Part shown: in pieces, positions 33,497-44,136 of the stretch
Position numbering within the stretch: position 1 is the stretch's first letter
Layout: every line of letters starts with the position of its first letter
Source: Atkinsonella hypoxylon
Lineage: Eukaryota > Ascomycota > Sordariomycetes > Hypocreales > Clavicipitaceae
Assembly (NCBI GenBank): GCA_000729835.1
Contig: JFHB01000002.1
Location: 1-64,000 of the forward strand
Direction: 5' to 3'
Length of the DNA stretch: 64,000 bases
Position numbers and translations under genes: made by a program
The notes under the pieces: generated by a model
What the model was told of the DNA's origin: nothing
The model's database searches: none
Seen by the model: the letters and a program-made list of their open reading frames with translations, nothing else

Positions 33497-34786
33497 CTAA
33501 GCCGAATCCATTTCCATAATTTCCATCGTCCAATAAGGCAGCTCTCTCGCAAACGTATCTGCGTCGTTATAGTCTTCTTCACAAGAGTCTGGCTCCTCAA
33601 GTTCATCAATGCGGGGAGCAGGGGGGTCCTGAAACAGGAGGCTACCGCGATGTAGTCGTTTACGCATTCGCCGTGCACTTGATCCGACTTCATTCACATC
33701 AAAAGTCCCTACATCTGAGCCGCCTGAATCACTGAGTTCGCTATGTGTGCGCTTCCCGAAGCTGCTTGACATGCTCACTCTCCTGATCCGTCTCATCTCC
33801 TTTTGTCGTTGCCGGAACAGCGTTTCTTCGTCCACGTCAGGGACGTTGAGCTCACTCTCCTCATTATCGGAGGTTTCGTTGCTACAGTTCAGATTTTTGA
33901 AGTCCCGCACCATGCCTCTGTGGCACTCTTTATGGCGAGACCTGGACCAGCTGCGGTTCGATTCGATTTCTGTGGGGTAAAGAGTTTCGAGCCCTTCACA
34001 CCCACTATCCATAGGATCCACGTCTTCAATCACAAGCTCTGACATCAGACAGCCGCTGGAAGCAGTGGCATGGGCTTGAGATCTCAGGGCCATGTCTTCG
34101 GCATCCGATCCAGCTAATGACATGGACTGCGATGAGGGGTCAGCTGATGCTAACCTGAGGCAAGGACGAAGGTAAGCCTTTTGATGCCAAGAGCTACCAT
34201 CGTCACCCATGTCTTTTTTCTCATCATCCTCATAGTCGTCGTCGTCGGCGGTGGCGGCGGCAGCGGTGGCGGCGACGACTTCGGCTTCATCATCGTCTTC
34301 CTCATCGTCACCGTCGTCACCATCGTCACCATTATTCACGTCATTGTCACTGTCGTCGCCATCATCATCTCCGGCACTTGCATCGTCAGACGAGCTCGCA
34401 ACGGACAAATCATTGACAAGGGCAGAGGCTGAGGAGGAGGAGTCAATTTCTTCCTCGGCGTCCGAAGAAGATGAAGACGATCTTGGACTCAATTGTTCGG
34501 GATTGAGCACTCTCCGCTGATAGCTAAACTGATGGCCTTTTCCCACAGGCTTGATGTTAGGATCCTGGGCCAATGGGCGGGAAAAGCGATAGAAGTCGCC
34601 AGCTTTGGGTGGCTTGCGGACCATATGTGGCGACGTAGTGGGGGTTTCCGGCGGTGACGTTGGCCCGTTTGCTCCCGTTGTGTGTTCGATGTGAAGGTGC
34701 TCGCGGGACAGTTTCAAACTCGGGGTCAAGGAAAATCGACGCCTGGGATCATTCAGCTTGGCCATCATATCAACCAGCAGATCCAA
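33497..34786 (-). CDS. Uncharacterised acidic, low-complexity protein
   Basis: Single exon, 429 residues; the ATG at 34765 (MAKLNDPRRRFSL) is an equally good start. I do not recognise the family. The N-terminal 100 residues are basic and Ser/Thr/Pro-rich, with short motifs (RRRFSLTPSLKLSREH, KPPKAGDFYRFSRPL) that look conserved. Residues of roughly 105-195 are a Ser block followed by a very acidic Asp/Glu tract broken by an Ala stretch. The C-terminal half contains ETLFRQRQKEMRRIRRVSMS, FGKRTHSELSDSGGSDVG and RRMRKRLHRGSLLFQDPPAPRI, then an acidic end (FARELPYWTMEIMEMDSA). Alternating acidic and Arg-rich nuclear-signal-like segments suggest a nuclear or chromatin protein (inference). A long intact frame with biased composition supports a real gene. 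Confidence 0.78.
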   Translation of the reverse strand: MDLLVDMMAKLNDPRRRFSLTPSLKLSREHLHIEHTTGANGPTSPPETPTTSPHMVRKPPKAGDFYRFSRPLAQDPNIKPVGKGHQFSYQRRVLNPEQLSPRSSSSSSDAEEEIDSSSSASALVNDLSVASSSDDASAGDDDGDDSDNDVNNGDDGDDGDDEEDDDEAEVVAATAAAATADDDDYEDDEKKDMGDDGSSWHQKAYLRPCLRLASADPSSQSMSLAGSDAEDMALRSQAHATASSGCLMSELVIEDVDPMDSGCEGLETLYPTEIESNRSWSRSRHKECHRGMVRDFKNLNCSNETSDNEESELNVPDVDEETLFRQRQKEMRRIRRVSMSSSFGKRTHSELSDSGGSDVGTFDVNEVGSSARRMRKRLHRGSLLFQDPPAPRIDELEEPDSCEEDYNDADTFARELPYWTMEIMEMDSA

Positions 34787-37700
34787 ATTGTTGTATAAAA
34801 AACGTATATCGTGTACAAAGGGAATTCTTTGAACTTGGTGGTTTGGCCTACTTTTATTTTATTTCAACCGGCACCATGTAGTGGAAAAAACGTATCTAGG
34901 GTCTGGCACTGTTACCAGGTTGTCGTGCAGCGATCCTATCAGAAGGACGGTTGACTGCAGGTTTGTGGGGTCAGAGCGGAAGTGTAGTATCTGTAGTGTC
35001 TGTAGTGTCAAGGGAGTCAAGGGAGAGTCAAGGGAAGGGGAGGGTCAGCACCCGTTGACGAGTCCCGCTTGAGTGTCAGTCTGTCTGGTGTTGCTGTGAC
35101 TCTGCCAATGCGGCGAGTGAGCGGGGATATGCGGGCAGCTCAGGGCCGCCAGAGGAAAATAACGGAGGGAAAAATGCCAGATTGCTTGCCAACCATCCAG
35201 TGCGGCACCGTACACAAGCCAGGAATTTTCGCTAGCCGGGTTGAGAGGAAATTGGACAAATTCGAGGCGAATGGCCTCTTGAACGGGGTGATCTGTTGCG
35301 GTTGATGATCCGTCCCTGCTCAATGGCGCATCGAACAACGGTCAATCCACTGGTAGTCAAGGCCAGTCAGGGCGTTAGCACCCAAAGGAGAAACCTCCAG
35401 CACGGAGAAGAAGAGATGCGGTTTGTTTTGGGTATCATGTTCATGTGCTAGTGTAGTAGGCTTGGAGCGGTTCGTCCTCGAGGCGGGTGCAGGTCAGTTC
35501 GCTTAAACACCTCGTAGGAAGACTATGGGGTAGCTTGAGCCAGCTGCTCAATGCGATGAGAAAAGCAGAGGCAGACAGAGGAAGGGGAAATGGAAGACCG
35601 GCGGATGCTAGTCCAGAGGGAGAGAAAGATAAAAGAATGAGGCGGACGGAATAAAACGCTGCGATTGGTAGGTCTGACCATGAACAGCAAGCTTGGGAGG
35701 ATGGGAGTGTCGGAACTCAAGCACAATGATATGTGCTATGCAGATGGCGTCAATTCCCGAGTTCCAAGTCTAGTCCTCTTGCAGTCTCGTCTCGTCTCAA
35801 ATTGCGCAGGTATCTGATCGAGCCGATAAGAAAACCGAGCAGGAGGCAATATGCTGCGCAGCTCAGAGTGCGAAGAAGTCGAGGAGACCTGCGGTCCGCT
35901 GCTTTATCCGTGTCTCTCAAGAGGCCAGTCTCTGCGTATGTTTGCCCTTATTATGCGTGCTGAAGGAGGCCACACAAATAAACGACGGGGTCAGATTGGG
36001 GGACACTGGAGTTGAATGCAGAACAAGGCGGTGGAGGGGGGGGGATGGACACGACACAGGAAATAGCAGACTACGATCCTGCACCGAGCTGGAGGGTTTG
36101 TTTTTGCTGTGCCCAAAAGTGCCAGTATTTTTTCATGGACTGATGAAAACTGGTCCGAAGCGCTTGATGAATGCGTGCTGCGAATGTGTGGGTGAGTATT
36201 CGGCGGGAAAGGGCATAAACTGGCGCACATGAAATCCAGAGTCCATGCTCACGCAAAACGTACCAAAATCGAAAAATGCCCAATCTGGGTCAATCTGGGT
36301 CCAGTCTTATGCCTAGCTGTGTAGCTGTGTACAACACACGGCAACAGATGTAGTAGTAGTAATGAGGTCACTAGCTGTGTACACTTACTTCAGAGCAACA
36401 CACGCACTTGAGAAGAGATGCAGTGTGGTCAAAGAGAAAAAGAGAAGGGAGATGACGAGAAGAATAAAAGAAAGAAGAGAGAATTCGGGCTGTGGTTGAG
36501 CCAAGATGGCCCGTTGCTCATGAGCAAAAGAGGATTGTCCGCGTCGTGTTTCAAGGCACCCCAATGCAGTTGGTCTCAGTTCCGAGGCATGCAAATGCGG
36601 CCCAAGTCCCACGAGGCTTGTCAGGTACCAAGAGTCTTGACATGTACATAAATGGCCCCGGTTCCCACCCAGAGTCATCATACTCGTCGTCAACAGTTAT
36701 GTTGCTATATTAACTATGTTCCTGCTGCGCAAGGGTTTTGTCTGCCAAGGATTGCTGGGCCGGTCCGAGGTGCGGAGTGGCTACCGAGCCTTTATAGCCA
36801 TAAGCTGGCCATGTCTTATGACTGAGAGGTTATGCGATAGTTGAAGATGTTTCCCACCATGATGCTGGGCTTTGCAGAAATAGTCAACCGAGTAACGCAA
36901 TGGATAGCAAAAAAATGCAGTTAATATGGGCCGCCGTTGTCGCTTTGGAAAAACGAGCAACTGTGCATCGATCCCGTGACGGAAAGACCAAACGCGGTAC
37001 CACCTGCCTGCCTACCTTGGGCACCTACCAACCTACCAACCTAGGTACCTAGGTAGGCGATTTCTCTTTTCCGCGCACTAACTATCAAGCCAACAGGATG
37101 TCCTGATGTCCTGATGTCCTGTCTGTGGCTCTGAGTACCCTGTGCATTAGTTACTGCCGTAGACCACCTTTGGGCATCAATGCTCCGGCCATGCGCCGTT
37201 CGTCACCTTCCGCCATGGGCTAACCTGCCCCTTTTCTCAATCACCCAGTCGGATTAGACCGCACTCAGCACCCAACGTGCAGGCGCCAGTCGTCACAACG
37301 TGGGGAGGCAAGGAAAAATTTTTCTTCTTGCGCCCTGTTGTCTGCATACAGACTCGCATTTTGACTGGGTTCAGGCGAGATAGGCACAATAAGCTGGATT
37401 TTTTTTTTCATCTTTCAATCCTGCTGCGCTGGAGCTGGCCTGCAGCACCGCTGCGGCTACGAACTAGGATCTAATCTAATAATAACCAGTACAGGGTTTG
37501 ACCAACGAGAAACTGCAGTAGCGACATTAGTTAGTATGCCGCTATACGGAGTATGGGCACCCGGGTAAACAAAAAAGAGGTTGAATATTGTTGGGCTGCA
37601 TGGGTTCAAGAAATAATTATAGCACCTTCCGCATAAACCCGTTAGGCCATCTCTGCCAGTGCGAAGCCACGGGACCCATTCTTCTTGCGATACGTCGGTG

Positions 37701-38430
37701 GCACCTCTTGCACATCTAGAGACTCCGGGTACTTCTACTATAGTGCGGTCCGCATGCAGATTGAAGTATCTTTAATCCCCCCTTAGCCCTGAATGCTCGA
37801 CTGGCTGATTCGGTACTGCGTGTAAGCCTGTCAACATGATCGCCTTGGGTAGTATTCAGATGGAACTTGCTTTTAACTGGTAAAAGCCTCATTGATGATC
37901 CAATCCACGACTTTACCTTCCTGAATCGGCTGAGATGCTGGACATCGCAACTGCAGGTGTTCATGAGTCTTAGGAGTCGATGAGGAGTTGAAAAAGATGT
38001 AAAGGAAGGGTGGGGATCGAGCGCGCCAGTACCCACCATCACCGCCGTAGGTGGAACCTCCCCCGGTGCTTGTAAGAGTCATTCGGCCTAGGGTAGGTCG
38101 GTTCAAGAGCGCAGCCAATGGGCCGCTTGATTTTCCGATGTAATCGAGGTGGCCATCCATTATCAAGCCGATGATCCACTTGTGTCTGTCATGGTTCTGA
38201 TTCAACACCGCATGGACAAACCTACCTAGGTAGTTGTCCTCGCGTTTCCTGGTCACTTACTCTTACTTAGCTTCAATTGCCTAGGATTTGGTCATCTTTC
38301 TTCGTCGCATACAAGGTCGCGTCATCGCTTTCGTTGCAGTGCTTCCCCCCTAAGGCATCGCGACCGGACAATTCTCGTAGGCATCCGTTCCATGTGCGCA
38401 GGATTGACTGGATGATCACGACACAAAATC
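34787..38430. other. 3.6-kb gene-free stretch
   Basis: The longest stretch without a supported gene. All open frames are below 130 codons, overlap on both strands and show no domain. The longest, 37873-38256 (-), is Gly/Ser-rich and unconvincing. It contains exact short duplications (CAATCTGGGT x2 at 36281-36300, GATGTCCT x3 at 37097-37120), TACCTAGGTA at 37046-37055 and 38223-38232, TACGGAGTA at 37545-37553, and a TAGTGTC/TCAAGGGAG low-complexity patch at 34986-35043. The last few hundred bases are the TAF12 promoter. Confidence 0.5.
37012..37061. repeat. CCTACC/CCTAGGTA repeat tract
   Basis: Direct CCAACCTA units followed by CCTAGGTACCTAGGTAGG, which includes the palindrome TACCTAGGTA at 37046-37055. 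Confidence 0.85.
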
Positions 38431-39914
38431 ATGAATCAGGGACAAGCACAGCAGGGCCAGGGTCAAGCCCAGCCAGGTGTCGCTGGTCAGCAGGCACGGC
38501 CGCCACCTATGTATCAGCCAAATCAGATTAGGAGTCTGCCCATGCTGAGCGACGAAGAAAAGAATAAATACGAGACAGGTCTCCGATCATTGTGGGACAA
38601 GGCCAACACCTCGCCCGCCAACAGTCCGGATCAAATCGCCGCGCGACAAAAGATCATCGAGTTCTCGAAAATGTTAATAACCAAGATTCAACAACGTCGG
38701 CAGCAGGCACAGCGACAGGCGCAACAAGGCGGACAGGTGCCCGCTCGACCGCCTTCAGCACAGCAGAACGTTCCTGCGCAATCCGCCGGGACTTCTTCTA
38801 CCACCCAAGCACAACAGAAATCTCAACCTCCTCCGGCATCAAATGCGGTCACTCAGGCTCAAGCAACTCAAGCTGGCTCCTCAGATGCCATGCCGCAGAA
38901 TCAGAAACCCCAAGCCGGCGCCGCCGCAACAGCAGCCGCCCCAGCGCCGCAACGACCCAAAATCCCTGATAATATAATGCAACATGTGAACAAGACCGTC
39001 TTCCGCGCTCCGGCTCAAATAGCGAGCAAAGGCCCAGCTGAAATCACGAGATGGGTGGAAGATATCAAGGAAAAATATGCCCGGGCGGTCTTTACGATGG
39101 AGAGTAGTAAAAGTAAGGTTGCAGGCATGGAAAAGATCATCAAGGACCGTGTCAGTGCAGGCAAGCCACTGCAAGATGAAGAAAATCGACAATACACAAT
39201 GCGGAAAGAACAGCAACTGAAGCTTTATTCGGAGGCTCATAAATGGATTGAGAGCGTGATGAAACAGCAGGAAGCCATACAAGCTGCCCAACAGCAGTCC
39301 GGGGCCGGAGCGTCGGTCGCGGGTCAACAAGGCGGCGCGCCAGCAACGGCAAGTTCCACGCAGAATACAGCTCAAGCAGCCATACAAAATGCTACAACGT
39401 CCGTCAACGCTGCCGTGGAAGCTGCCAGGAACCAACAACAGCTTGTGGGGGCGAACCGCCCATCCCCAGCAAGCGGAACATCCACCCCAACTCCAACTCT
39501 GACCCAAGAACAAACACGACCTGTGCCGCAACCTCCACAGCCGCCTCAAGGACCAGTCCAGGTGAAGGCTGAGCAGCCGCATCCTCCTCCACCTCCGAAC
39601 ACAGCTCAGGCACAAGCTGCTGCCGCGAGAATATCAACACCCCAGTCTAGTGCACCCGTAACTGCTGGCGGTCCATCTCGTGCTTTGAGTCACTCCGCAG
39701 CCATGTCACTCGCAAACCAAAGAGCTGCCAGCACTCCGGGCAGCGCGGGCAGCGCGGGCAGCGCGCCAGCTCCCGGTCAACAGCCGGCTACTTCGTCTTC
39801 TGGGGCTGGAGGAGCTGTGAATCAAACGGCGGTGCCAGGTGTCGTGCAACCGCAAACGCAACCGCAAACGCAACAGCAGCAGCCTCAACAGCAGCAGCCT
39901 CAACAACAACAGTC

Positions 39915-39950
<36 letters not shown>

Positions 39951-40601
39951 TCACCCGCATGCTCATCCAACACAAACACAAACAGGGTTCCAAGCCAAGA
40001 TGCCCATCCCTAAACAGCTACCGGAAAAAGCAATTGCTGTCCCCCAGGGTGTGAGTCTCGGGGGAGGTGTCAGCGCTGGTCGCCCAACCATGTCACAGGG
40101 CAGTGGCACACTAGGTGGTGTCATGAACCAGCCTCCAATCGCCAGGATACCTGCTTATAGCCATGACGCGGAGGGTGACCATGTCTTGAGCAAGAAGAAG
40201 TTGGATGAACTTGTTAGACAAGTTTGTGGAGGAAGTGGAGACTCACAGGATGGCAATCTCTTGACTCCTGAAGTAGAAGAAGTGAGTATTCGGATCCAAA
40301 AGTCGAAATATAATGCGGGAGCTAATGACCTTTTTTCTTTTAGAGCGTCTTGAGCATGGCCGATTCGTTTGTGGACAACGTGTTACATACTTCTTGCCGC
40401 AACGCCAAAGAGCGGGGATCCAAAGTTTTGGAAATTCGAGACATACAATTGGTACTCGAGAGAACATACAACATTCGTGTCCCAGGTTACTCGTCGGACG
40501 AACTTCGAACGGTACGCAAGGTGCAGCCATCACCTGGCTGGATTGCCAAAATGAGCGCTGTTCAGGCTGCTAAAGTGATGCCTGGAAAGGGAGATCCATA
40601 A
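38431..40601 (+). CDS. taf12: TFIID/SAGA subunit TAF12
   Basis: Exons 38431-40281 and 40344-40601, 702 residues. The intron 40282-40343 (62 nt) has GTGAGT, branch GCTAATGAC and TAG, phase 0, joining LTPEVEE to SVLSMADSFVDNV. The C-terminal 120 residues are the TAF12 histone fold: LSKKKLDELVRQVCG (helix 1), the LTPEVEESVLSMADSFVDNV region (helix 2) and VLEIRDIQLVLERTYNIRVPG (helix 3), which pairs with TAF4 in TFIID and Ada1 in SAGA. Upstream there is a conserved N-terminal module (SLPMLSDEEKNKYETGLRSL) and a middle helical block (about 180-280: MQHVNKTVFRAPAQI, MRKEQQLKLYSEAHKW) found in filamentous-fungal TAF12. The rest is Gln/Ala/Pro-rich and disordered, with poly-Q near residues 492-506. 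Nuclear; a general transcription factor and coactivator component. Confidence 0.95.
39917..39949 (+). repeat. CAG trinucleotide repeat coding poly-Q in TAF12
   Basis: Eleven consecutive CAG codons after a CAA/CAG-mixed Gln-rich stretch. The pure CAG part is expected to vary in length among strains. Confidence 0.85.
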
Positions 40602-42145
40602 GAGGTTCGGGGTTACGTTAAGGCGTACTAAGGTAATACGACGGTTTCGATTCTAGCTTCTGTGTACACAATGAATCGGCGATGGGGCGTTTACATTTGC
40701 GATGATTCTACTCCTTTTCTTAATTGTAAAAGTAAACGACAACGGGTCTGTATGAATCTAAAGAAGCACGCAAGGTTGCGCAGATAACCCACAACGAAGG
40801 AGGAGCTGTAGCTACCAAGCCGGCATTAGAAGAGGGGGTGACGGAACTATCTCAAGCAAAGTCGTCGAAAAATGATGATGTATGTTTTCGACACAATCCT
40901 TATGCAATGTGATGCCTACTTACATAAACCACGTAGGTAGATGACGACTCGATTTTCACATTAGCACCAAGTACCAACGTCTCCTCATCCGGATTCTGAA
41001 TACAGTCATGGACTCATAAACTCTCACACAAGACACATTAAATTATCACAAGCTTTGGAGAGAATGCCGTAATGATTTTGAGCTATCTTGTGATTGATGA
41101 AACTGGAAAGTGTCTGTACGTAGGGCAGAGGTACCTAACGCAGTTACGTCTCTCTAGTGTCTAGCTGTCGATTCTTGTATAGATAGCTGTTACTTAATAC
41201 ACTTACTCCATATATTTTCTACCATCATGAAGTACTGTGGGCACTGTGAATCTTATGGACAATACTGCCTGTCGATACGCACCTGTACTGTAGTCTTTAT
41301 ATGGCCACGCACCGTGTCGAAAGTATGAGCGGCTGCGCGCAGATAAAGTGTCAGGGGTGGTCAAATTATATGATGGGTTCCTAGGCTGAGAAACAGACGG
41401 CGGAAACCGTTATGAATTCTGTCCCTCGGGTGGGTGCGTTGTGCCAGTTAACAAGCCCACAGCCGGCACAAAATCCGGCACAAAATCAATCCAGCACGAG
41501 CACTCCGTTGGACTCTTGGGGCAACGTCACTAACTGCCGCCTAAAGTGCTTCTTCCCCCTCTGCATCCAATGAGCAAGCTCATGCGTGATTACCTGAGCA
41601 AGTGCAGCTGCTCAACCCTGGCGCCACCAAGGGCATGGTCAAGTACTCCATAGGTGTGCGGTACCTTCAAGTCGCGTGGACCAGAGTTTTTTTGACCCAA
41701 TCTCGTTGATGCACTGGCGCCGCTACTCCGTGGCCCAGGTGTCTTTCTCTGTCTTCTGATCTTGATCTTGAGCTCGAGCCTTCCTCGCATCTCACAACCC
41801 AAGCGACGACACCATAAACAGTCAGTTTTGACACTTCAATTCCGTCATCCCAAGCATCGGGTCACTGTACCATTACCTGTTCTGCGTTTAGTCTACGAAG
41901 CCGAAAGCCTCGTCCATCTCTGACGCTCATTTAAGACCATCCTCTTAGTATTGGTCTCGCCACCGCACGGTGCGTACTTGCCAAGGAATCGAAAGACGTC
42001 GCACTCGAGCACGTCAACGCGCGCTCAATACTCTTCAGTCGTCCCGTCATCATTATATTTCATCAACGCCTTGGCCGCAACTCGTGCACGCACCTCTGTC
42101 TTTCACTTCCACTTCGAGATTCGAGACACTTATAGATTGGCTGTA
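40602..42145. other. Intergenic, no gene seen
   Basis: 1.5 kb between TAF12 and RPN3, both on the + strand. The first part is the TAF12 3' UTR and the last 200-300 bases (CT-rich, 41870-42145) are the RPN3 promoter and leader. I looked for the yeast proteasome element GGTGGCAAA close to RPN3 and did not see it. Confidence 0.5.
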
Positions 42146-44136
42146 ATGCCCGGCAAGACGCCCAACAGCAACGGCAAAGAGCCGATCGAGAACGGTATCA
42201 GGAGCAGCAGCGACGTGGATATGAAAGACTCCAGCAAGGCCAAGGGCAAGAAGGGCGCCAAGGATGGCGATGAGGAGATGACAGTTGTTGTCCCAATCAC
42301 CAAGCCATCCAGACAATCCTCGAAACAACCACACGATGCCGATGGCGACGTGTCTATGGGCGGTGACGACAACGACCAAGGCGAGGAGGTCGACCCCGTC
42401 ACTCAAACAGTAGCAGGTATGTGTGGAATTATGCGAGATGAGTTTTGGTCCATTCAATATCTCTATCCATCCCCTACACTGGACTGCTTCAGAGATCATG
42501 GATGCCGTTATGCCATTCTGTCATAGGGATAGATCATTCTACCAAGTTCAAGTGGCACTGACCAAAATTAATTTATTCCGATATGGATAGATATCAAGAC
42601 CAACTTTGCGCTATTAGATCGCGCCGTCGCTTTGTTCGATGCCAGATTTTCACTGAGAGCCCTGCGATCTATTTCTCTCATCCGCAAGCGCCTGACCCCG
42701 GACATTGTCGGACAAGTCATCGTCGACACATTTCCTGCTACTATAACATCCGGTAATATAGCAAAGAGTCTACTCGTCGCTATCGGACGTGAAAGCATGC
42801 CTCTGGGACGTCAAGCCGGCTTTGAAATGGAGATCGACTCGGGCGAATCAAGATCCGCCAAGAATGGGAAGAAGGAGAACAAAGATATCATTCCAGAAAT
42901 TGACATTTTCCTCGGTATTCTAATCCAAGTGTATTTGTTTGACTCCAAGAAATACCAGGAAGGCGCTGAGTTCTCTAAGAACCTCTGTGGACGAGTTCAG
43001 GCATTGAACAGACGTACGCTGGACTCGCTTTCTGCCAAAGTCTACTTTTATTACTCACTCTTCTGCGAGCATATTGCGCCGCTGCCCCCGTCTCCTGAGT
43101 CGCCTATCGTTGCTATCCGACCAGCGCTGTTGGCTGCTTTGCGCACTGCCGTCCTCCGAAAGGATATCGATACCCAGGCCTCCGTCATTGTGCTACTATT
43201 GCGAAATTATCTGCTGACATCACACATCAGCCAAGCTGATTTGCTGGTTTCCCACACCCAGTTCCCCGAGAATGCAGTCAACAACCAAGTAGCTCGATTC
43301 CTGTATTACTTGGGCCGCATCAGAGCCATTCAGCTGCGATACACAGAAGCTCATGAACATCTTACTGCCGCAACTCGCAAAGCCCCATCCAGCAACTGCG
43401 CTATTGGCTTCTCGCAGACGGCTACGAAGCTCCTGATAGTCGTTGAGCTGTTGATGGGTGACATTCCCGAAAGGGCAACGTTTCGGCAGCCAGCTCTCGA
43501 GGATGCTCTTCATCCTTATTTCTTGTTGGTGCAGGCTGTTCGGGTGGGCAACCTGGAGGACTTTGAGAAGACGATTGCTGACCATGGCGATACATTCCGA
43601 CGTGATGGCACATACTCTCTGATCTTACGTCTGCGACAAAATGTCATCAAGACGGGTATCCGCATGATGTCTCTTTCATATTCTCGCATTTCACTGCGAG
43701 ACATCTGCATCCGTCTTCATCTGGGTAGTGAGGAGTCTGCCGAATACATTGTAGCGAAGGCCATTCGTGACGGCGTGATCGAAGCCACACTGGATCGTGA
43801 ACGCGGTTTCATGAAGAGCAGAGAGATTGGCGATGTTTATGCAACGAGAGAACCTGGTGAGGCTTTTCATGATCGAATTCGGGCTTGCTTAGCGCTGCAT
43901 GACGAAAGTGTCAAGGTATTTACTATCTACGTTGCCTTTTTTTTTTTTTTTTTTTTCAAAATCAATCATAGGCTAACAAGACTTCACGTTAGGCTATGCG
44001 CTTCCCAATGAATCAACACAGGCTTGAACTTAAGAACGCACAAGAGGCACGAGAGCGCGAACGCGAAATGGCTAAGGAAATTCAAGAGGGTGATCTAGAT
44101 GAAGACGATCTGGGTGGTGACTTTGATGGCATGTAA
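42146..44136 (+). CDS. rpn3: 26S proteasome regulatory subunit Rpn3 (PSMD3)
   Basis: Non-ATPase subunit of the proteasome lid, 579 residues. Exons 42146-42416, 42591-43915 and 43993-44136. Introns are 42417-42590 (174 nt, GTATGT, branch CACTGAC) and 43916-43992 (77 nt, GTATTT, branch GCTAAC, with 20 Ts between donor and branch), with phases 1 and 0 matching. The N-terminal 85 residues are Lys/Asp/Ser-rich and disordered. TPR-like helical repeats follow (FALLDRAVALFDARFSLRAL, LGILIQVYLFDSKKYQEGAE, FLYYLGRIRAIQLRYTEAHE). The PCI winged-helix is at about 400-510 (RLRQNVIKTGIRMMSLSYSR, DICIRLHLGSEESAEYIVAK, IRDGVIEATLDRERGFM). The acidic tail after LKNAQEAREREREMAKEIQE is the Rpn3 C-terminus. Length and domain order are normal. 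Confidence 0.96.

Noticed and set aside
37716..38256. Two overlapping leftward frames upstream of TAF12
   Set aside because: Gly/Ser-rich without any family pattern; likely promoter DNA of TAF12.
38881..39615. 244-codon leftward frame inside TAF12
   Set aside because: Antisense of the TAF12 Gln/Pro-rich region, which lacks stops in several frames because of its composition.
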